Below, piece by piece: positions 6,490-11,015 of a DNA stretch of 11,015 bases. The notes beneath the pieces were generated by a model, which saw nothing but the letters and a program-made list of their open reading frames with translations, was not told where the DNA came from and searched no databases. A program made the translations under genes and the position numbers. The DNA is from Ectothiorhodospiraceae bacterium (GTDB lineage Bacteria; Pseudomonadota; Gammaproteobacteria; Nitrococcales; AK92): positions 1-11,015 of the forward strand of contig JAJUFY010000052.1 in the NCBI GenBank assembly GCA_029263635.1. The letters run 5' to 3'. Numbering within the stretch: position 1 is the stretch's first letter; each line of letters starts with the position of its first letter.

Positions 6490-7119
6490 ATGACCAATCG
6501 CTATTCCGAAAACGAATTGCGTGCCGACCGGCTGGCCTGCCTGCGCGGCGATCTGCTGCTGTTCGACGAGCTGCAGCTGGAAGTCCGGTCCGGCCAGGTA
6601 CTGCAGGTGGAAGGCCGCAACGGTGCCGGCAAGACCAGCCTGCTGCGCATGCTCGCCGGCCTGACACTGCCGGAAGACGGCGAGGTGTACTGGAACGGTC
6701 AGCCGATTCGCCGCCAGCGGCCGGCCTATGCCGAGGCCCTCCAGTACATCGGCCACCAGCCGGCCCTCAAGGCCGGGCTGACCGGGCTCGAAAACCTGCG
6801 CTTCAGCGCCGGGCTGAGGGGCGGCGCCGACGCCGAGGCGGCGATCGACAGGGTCGGTCTGCAGGAGCAGTGTCACCAGCATGTGCACACCCTGTCGGCC
6901 GGCCAGCGGCGGCGCACGGCGCTGGCACGGCTGCTGCTCCGCCCGGCGCCGCTGTGGATACTGGACGAGCCCTACACCGCCCTCGACGCCGCCGGCGTGG
7001 CGCTGGTCAACGGCCTGATGACCGACCATGTCGGCCGCGGCGGCATGGTGGTACTGACCTCGCACCAGGCAGTCGAGCTGCCGGGGCTACCGCTCACGCG
7101 GCTGAGGATAGGGCCATGA
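6490..7119 (+). CDS. ccmA: Cytochrome c maturation ABC transporter ATP-binding protein CcmA
   Basis: The ATPase of the CcmABCD complex of cytochrome c maturation system I, which uses ATP hydrolysis to release heme-loaded CcmE from CcmC at the inner membrane. The 209-residue protein has all ABC motifs: Walker A GRNGAGKTS (42-50), Q-loop at GHQPALK (88-94; IGHQP is characteristic of CcmA), signature LSAGQRRR (135-142), Walker B LWILDEP (155-161) with the catalytic Glu160, and the switch histidine in SHQ (191-193). Length and sequence match E. coli CcmA closely. The ATG at 6490 puts the start at the family position; GTG at 6487 is in frame directly before it and is an alternative. The ribosome binding site is a G-rich GGGGGTG. 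An upstream extension to 6370 is open but is proline- and cysteine-rich filler unlike CcmA. It overlaps ccmB by 4 bp (ATGA). Confidence 0.95.
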   Translation: MTNRYSENELRADRLACLRGDLLLFDELQLEVRSGQVLQVEGRNGAGKTSLLRMLAGLTLPEDGEVYWNGQPIRRQRPAYAEALQYIGHQPALKAGLTGLENLRFSAGLRGGADAEAAIDRVGLQEQCHQHVHTLSAGQRRRTALARLLLRPAPLWILDEPYTALDAAGVALVNGLMTDHVGRGGMVVLTSHQAVELPGLPLTRLRIGP

Positions 7120-7799
7120 GCGCGCCTTCCCTGCCGGCGGCGATGTTCGCCCTGCTGCGCCGCGACCTGCTGCTCGCGTTCCGGGCGCGCGGCGAGCTGC
7201 TCAATCCGCTGATCTTCTTCGTGATGATCGCCAGCCTGTTCCCGCTCGCCACCAGCCCGGAGCCTGGGGTGTTGCGGCTGCTGGCGCCCGGCATCATCTG
7301 GGTATCGGCGCTGCTCGCCACCCTGCTGTCGCTCGATCAGCTGTTCCGCTCCGACTACGAAGACGGCAGCCTGGAACAGCTGCTGCTCAGCCCGCACCCA
7401 CTGGCATTGCTGGTATTGGCGAAGATCGCGGCGCACTGGCTGGTCAGCGGACTGCCGCTGGTACTGGTCGGCCCGCTGCTGGGCGTGATGCTGAACCTGC
7501 CGCTGCATGCGATCGAGACGCTGGCGCTGGGCCTGCTGTTCGGAACCCCGGTGCTGAGCGCCATCGGCGCCATCGGCGCTGCGCTGACCGTCAGCCTCCG
7601 GCGCGGCGGCATGCTGCTGTCGCTGCTGGTGCTGCCCCTCTATGTCCCGGTGCTGGTGTTCGCAGCTTCCGCGGTCGAGGCTTCCGCCAGCGGCCTGCCG
7701 GCCACCGGCCAGCTCTACCTACTGGCGGCCTTCATGCTGCTGTCCCTGACCCTGGCTCCGCTCGCCATTGCTGCCGCGCTGCGAATCAGCAGCGATTGA
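7116..7799 (+). CDS. ccmB: Cytochrome c maturation membrane protein CcmB
   Basis: The permease-like membrane subunit that pairs with CcmA in cytochrome c maturation system I. The 227-residue protein is very hydrophobic, with about six membrane segments (roughly 30-46, 55-74, 96-122, 133-158, 165-188, 199-222). It has the family's N-terminal RRDLLLAFRARGELLNPLIFF (15-35) and the conserved SLDQLFRSDYEDGSLEQLLLSP (72-93), which corresponds to the CcmB signature. The length is as expected (about 220 residues). The start ATG overlaps the ccmA stop as ATGA, with a GAGG-AGGG ribosome binding site just before it, so translation is coupled. The usual partner ccmC does not follow: 161 bp later the convergent dapB gene ends. 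Confidence 0.95.
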   Translation: MSAPSLPAAMFALLRRDLLLAFRARGELLNPLIFFVMIASLFPLATSPEPGVLRLLAPGIIWVSALLATLLSLDQLFRSDYEDGSLEQLLLSPHPLALLVLAKIAAHWLVSGLPLVLVGPLLGVMLNLPLHAIETLALGLLFGTPVLSAIGAIGAALTVSLRRGGMLLSLLVLPLYVPVLVFAASAVEASASGLPATGQLYLLAAFMLLSLTLAPLAIAAALRISSD

Positions 7800-7885
7800 G
7801 GTAGAACCGGAACTGGCCGGCGGCCCTGCCGTCCGGGATCGCTGGGCGCGCCCTCGGTGCGGCAAGCAGGGCCCCGGGAAAGGCG

Positions 7886-7919
7886 AATCGCGGCGCAGAC
7901 CGCGCATCTGGCCGCGATT
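7886..7919. terminator. Strong stem-loop between convergent ccmB and dapB
   Basis: AATCGCGGC (7886-7894) pairs perfectly with GCCGCGATT (7911-7919), and inside it CAGA (7896-7899) pairs with TCTG (7907-7910), leaving one bulged G and a 7-nt loop: a 13-bp stem in all. It lies between two converging genes, where a shared terminator is expected. On the plus strand the stem runs into TTT at its end but no longer T-run; on the minus strand CGCCTTT follows. It is therefore a weak intrinsic terminator by sequence, possibly bidirectional. The rest of 7800-7960 shows nothing else. Confidence 0.45.
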
Positions 7920-7960
7920 TCAGGGGAAACGCCTGCGCACCTGCCGCGGCGGGCCCGGGC

Positions 7961-8785
7961 TTACTGCTGCTTGAGCAGCCCCTTCAGTCCCAGCACGTCC
8001 TGCATGTCATACAGGCCGCGGTTCTGGCGCGCGAGCCAGTGGGCGGCACGAATCGCGCCGGTCGCGAAGGTCATGCGGCTGGAGGCCTTGTGGGTGATTT
8101 CCACCCGCTCGCCGGTGCCGGCAAACAGCACGGTGTGATCGCCGACGATATCGCCGCCGCGGATGGTCGAGAAACCGATGGTATTGCGGTCACGCGCACC
8201 GGTGTGACCCTCGCGGCCGTAGATCGCGCAGTCTTCGAGGCTGCGGCCGAGAACCCGGGCCGCCGCCTCGCCCAGGGCCAGCGCGGTGCCGGAGGGGGCG
8301 TCGACCTTGTGCCGGTGGTGGGCTTCGATGACTTCGATATCGACGCTGTCGCCCAGCACCCGGGCAGCCAGCTCGACCAGCTTCAGCGACAGGGTGACGC
8401 CGACGCTGAAGTTGGGCGCCGCGCAGACGGCGATGTCCCATGCCGCCTGCTCCAGCACCCCCCGCTGGCTCTGCGACAGTCCCGTGGTACCGATCACCAT
8501 GCGGGTGCTGTGGTGCCGGCAGATGCCGATATGCTCGAGGGTCGCCATCGGGGTGGTGAAGTCGATCACCACGTCGACGCCATCACCGAGGGCAGCGACC
8601 AGGCTGTCCCGGATCGGCACGCCGAGGGTGCCGCGACCGACCAGCGCGCCCGCATCGCTGCCGATCAGCGCATGCCCCGGACGCTCGACAACGCTGGCGA
8701 GCTGTGCATCTGGATCGTTCAGCACGGCCTCGATCAAGGTACGGCCCATGCGGCCAGCGGCACCGGTAATGGCGATACGGGTCAT
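7961..8785 (-). CDS. dapB: 4-hydroxy-tetrahydrodipicolinate reductase
   Basis: The second committed enzyme of the diaminopimelate/lysine pathway, reducing 4-hydroxy-tetrahydrodipicolinate to tetrahydrodipicolinate with NAD(P)H in the cytoplasm. The 274 residues match E. coli DapB (273). The N-terminal nucleotide fold begins with ITGAAGRMGR (6-15), followed by the acidic Glu34 after the second strand, DFTTP (75-79) and GTTG (99-102). The signature EAHHRHKVDAPSGTAL (154-169) carries the catalytic His156 and Lys160, equivalent to His159 and Lys163 in E. coli. All key residues are present. The ATG at 8783-8785 follows an AGGGA ribosome binding site. It starts 25 bp after the dnaJ stop on the same strand, so dnaJ-dapB is very probably one transcript, an order common in Gammaproteobacteria, where carAB often comes next. 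Here carA is not next: the convergent ccmB is. Confidence 0.98.
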   Translation of the reverse strand: MTRIAITGAAGRMGRTLIEAVLNDPDAQLASVVERPGHALIGSDAGALVGRGTLGVPIRDSLVAALGDGVDVVIDFTTPMATLEHIGICRHHSTRMVIGTTGLSQSQRGVLEQAAWDIAVCAAPNFSVGVTLSLKLVELAARVLGDSVDIEVIEAHHRHKVDAPSGTALALGEAAARVLGRSLEDCAIYGREGHTGARDRNTIGFSTIRGGDIVGDHTVLFAGTGERVEITHKASSRMTFATGAIRAAHWLARQNRGLYDMQDVLGLKGLLKQQ

Positions 8786-8810
8786 GCTCTGTCCCTTTTG
8801 TCGTGGTTAT

Positions 8811-9941
8811 TCAGAATTTCAGATCTTCGAAGAAACGCTTGACGCCGTCCAGCCATGAGCTCGCCTGCGGATTGTGCTTCTCGCCGCCAGCCGCCAGCGT
8901 ATCGCCGAACTGCTGCAACAACTCCTTCTGCTCGCGGGTCAGGTTGACCGGCGTCTCCACCACGACCCTGCAGAGCAGATCGCCCGGGGCCCCGCCACGT
9001 ACCGGGGTCACCCCCTTGCCACGCAGCCTGAAGACCTTGCCGGTCTGGGTACCGGCGGGCACCTGAATGGTGGCGCGGCCGTCCAGGGTCGGGACCTCCA
9101 GCTCGCCCCCCAGCGCCGCCAGCACCACGCTGATCGGCACCTCGCAGCGCAGGTCGACGCCCTCGCGCTTGAAGATCGGGTGCGCCCGCACCGCGATCTG
9201 CACATACAGATCGCCGGGCGGCCCGCCGTTCTCGCCCGGCTCTCCCTCGCCGGTCAGGCGGATGCGATCGCCGGTATCGACGCCGGCCGGCACCTTCACC
9301 GACAGGGTCTTGCGCACCTCGGTGCGACCGCGGCCATGGCAGGTCTCGCAAGGGTCGGTGACGATGCTGCCGGTGCCGCGGCATCGCGGACAGGTCTGCT
9401 GGATGGCGAAGAACCCCTGCTGGATGCGCACGTCGCCGTGGCCGTGACAGGTCGGACAGACGTCCGGCTGGCCGCCGCCGCGTACGCCGCTGCCTTTGCA
9501 GCTCCCGCACAGCTCCAGGTTGGGGACCTCGATCTTCACCTCGGTGCCGCGCACGGCTTCCTCGAGGCTGATCTCGAGGGTGTAGCGCAAGTCGGCACCG
9601 CGGAACATGCTGGCGCTGCGCCGGCTGCCGCCGGAGAAGATATCGCCGAACACGTCCGAGAAGATGTCTGCGAAGCTGCCCGGCCCGGCGCCCCGCGCGC
9701 CCATGCCCGCCGTGCCATCGACCCCGGCATGGCCGAACTGGTCGTAGGCGGCGCGCTTGCGGGCGTCGCTCAGAACTTCATAGGCCTCCTTGACTTCCTT
9801 GAAGGCTTCCTCGGCGGCCGCATCGCCCGGATTGCGGTCCGGGTGATACTTCATGGCAAGCCGCCGGTACGCGCGCTTGAGCTCCGCGTCGGAGGCATTG
9901 CGGGCTACGCCCAGGATCTCGTAATAGTCTCGCTTCGCCAT
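8811..9941 (-). CDS. dnaJ: Chaperone DnaJ (Hsp40)
   Basis: Type I Hsp40 co-chaperone that delivers unfolded proteins to DnaK and stimulates its ATPase. The 376 residues match E. coli DnaJ (376). Domains in order: J domain (about 4-70) with HPD at 33-35; a Gly/Phe-rich linker (about 71-115) with repeated DIFSDVFGDIF; a zinc-binding region with four CxxCxGxG motifs at 145-152, 162-169, 184-191 and 198-205; the client-binding beta domains (about 206-335); and a short C-terminal part. All zinc cysteines are present. The start MAKRDYYEILGV is the family start, yet I see no good ribosome binding site before it; the nearest purine-rich patch (GAG in ACGAGCAGC) is about 12 nt away. A strong hairpin with a TATAAT box lies just upstream. 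dapB follows 25 bp downstream. Confidence 0.98.
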   Translation of the reverse strand: MAKRDYYEILGVARNASDAELKRAYRRLAMKYHPDRNPGDAAAEEAFKEVKEAYEVLSDARKRAAYDQFGHAGVDGTAGMGARGAGPGSFADIFSDVFGDIFSGGSRRSASMFRGADLRYTLEISLEEAVRGTEVKIEVPNLELCGSCKGSGVRGGGQPDVCPTCHGHGDVRIQQGFFAIQQTCPRCRGTGSIVTDPCETCHGRGRTEVRKTLSVKVPAGVDTGDRIRLTGEGEPGENGGPPGDLYVQIAVRAHPIFKREGVDLRCEVPISVVLAALGGELEVPTLDGRATIQVPAGTQTGKVFRLRGKGVTPVRGGAPGDLLCRVVVETPVNLTREQKELLQQFGDTLAAGGEKHNPQASSWLDGVKRFFEDLKF

Positions 9942-9962
9942 TCGTGTTGCTGCTCGTCAGGC

Positions 9963-9998
9963 CAGGTCGCCGGGCATTATATAAATGCCCGGCGCCTG
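9963..9998. repeat. Long perfect hairpin upstream of dnaJ
   Basis: CGCCGGGCATT (9968-9978) and AATGCCCGGCG (9984-9994) form an 11-bp stem around a 5-nt AT loop. The outer CAGG (9963-9966) and CCTG (9995-9998) add four more pairs beyond one bulged T. On the minus strand it lies 21 nt before the dnaJ ATG. It lacks a following T-run, so it is not an intrinsic terminator; it may be an mRNA stability or processing structure, or a DNA operator. Confidence 0.6.
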
Positions 9999-10005
9999 AT
10001 TTCAG
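9976..10005 (-). promoter_or_regulatory. Candidate internal promoter for dnaJ-dapB
   Basis: Read on the minus strand, CTGAAA (10005-10000; 4 of 6 to TTGACA), an 18-bp spacer, and a perfect TATAAT (9981-9976). The -10 box spans the AT-rich centre of the hairpin, and a transcript from here would start near 9969, giving a short leader. The -35 match is weak, and the TATAAT could be incidental to the AT loop. I looked for a heat-shock (sigma32) promoter and did not find the proper spacing. Confidence 0.3.
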
Positions 10006-10022
10006 ACCCGGCTCCACAAACA

Positions 10023-10053
10023 CGAAGGCGCAGGAAGAATGCCTGCGCCTTCG
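10023..10053 (-). terminator. Intrinsic terminator of dnaK
   Basis: CGAAGGCGCAGG (10023-10034) and CCTGCGCCTTCG (10042-10053) make a perfect 12-bp GC-rich stem with a 7-nt loop. On the minus strand it is followed by TGTTTGT, an interrupted U-tract, and lies 21 nt after the dnaK stop. An additional 7-bp outer stem is possible between 10009-10015 and 10060-10066. It would end or attenuate the dnaK transcript before dnaJ. Confidence 0.7.
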
Positions 10054-10074
10054 CCATCGGGAGCCGAGCGGTGA

Positions 10075-11015
<941 letters not shown>

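Noticed and set aside
6429..7115. Upstream extension of the ccmB frame
   Set aside because: It is the out-of-frame shadow of ccmA; the ATGA overlap at 7116 gives a normal CcmB.
9968..10005. Heat-shock (sigma32) promoter before dnaJ
   Set aside because: Fragments resembling CTTGAA and CCCCATNT can be picked out, but their spacing is far too short.

Overview
This GC-rich window carries ordinary chromosomal genes of a proteobacterium. The order dnaK-dnaJ-dapB, the DnaK C-terminus ending in an EEVK-type acidic tail, and system I cytochrome c maturation genes (ccmA, ccmB) point to Gammaproteobacteria. I cannot name a genus from the sequence alone. There is no sign of phage, insertion sequence, tRNA, rRNA or CRISPR.

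Layout. Positions 35-3759 hold three minus-strand genes: an MFS transporter of the YcaD type (2416-3759), a thiamine-diphosphate enzyme of the pyruvate oxidase/acetolactate synthase family (478-2268), and a small NTF2/SnoaL-like protein (35-421). A 269-bp divergent intergenic region (3760-4028) then separates the transporter from a plus-strand block. That block contains otsA and otsB (overlapping by 11 bp), which make trehalose in two steps, and ccmA and ccmB (overlapping by 4 bp), which encode the ABC unit of the system I cytochrome c maturation machinery. After a convergent gap holding a strong stem-loop, the minus strand resumes with dapB (7961-8785), dnaJ (8811-9941) and the C-terminal half of dnaK, which runs off the right edge at 11015.

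How the genes work together. DnaK and DnaJ are the Hsp70/Hsp40 chaperone pair. Between them lie a good intrinsic terminator for dnaK and a second perfect hairpin whose loop region contains a TATAAT box, suggesting that dnaJ-dapB is partly uncoupled from dnaK. OtsA makes trehalose-6-phosphate and OtsB removes the phosphate, giving an osmo- and desiccation-protectant. The otsA leader is the most structured non-coding stretch. It has a plausible sigma70 promoter, an inverted repeat abutting its -35 box, a perfect 19-nt palindrome, a hairpin touching the otsA ribosome binding site, and a possible 43-codon upstream ORF whose stop overlaps the otsA start. CcmA and CcmB are present without the usual ccmC-H genes next to them.

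I did not find a convincing undescribed multi-gene system. The best leads are the otsA leader, the dnaK-dnaJ intergenic structures, the detached ccmAB pair and the ThDP-enzyme/NTF2-like gene pair.
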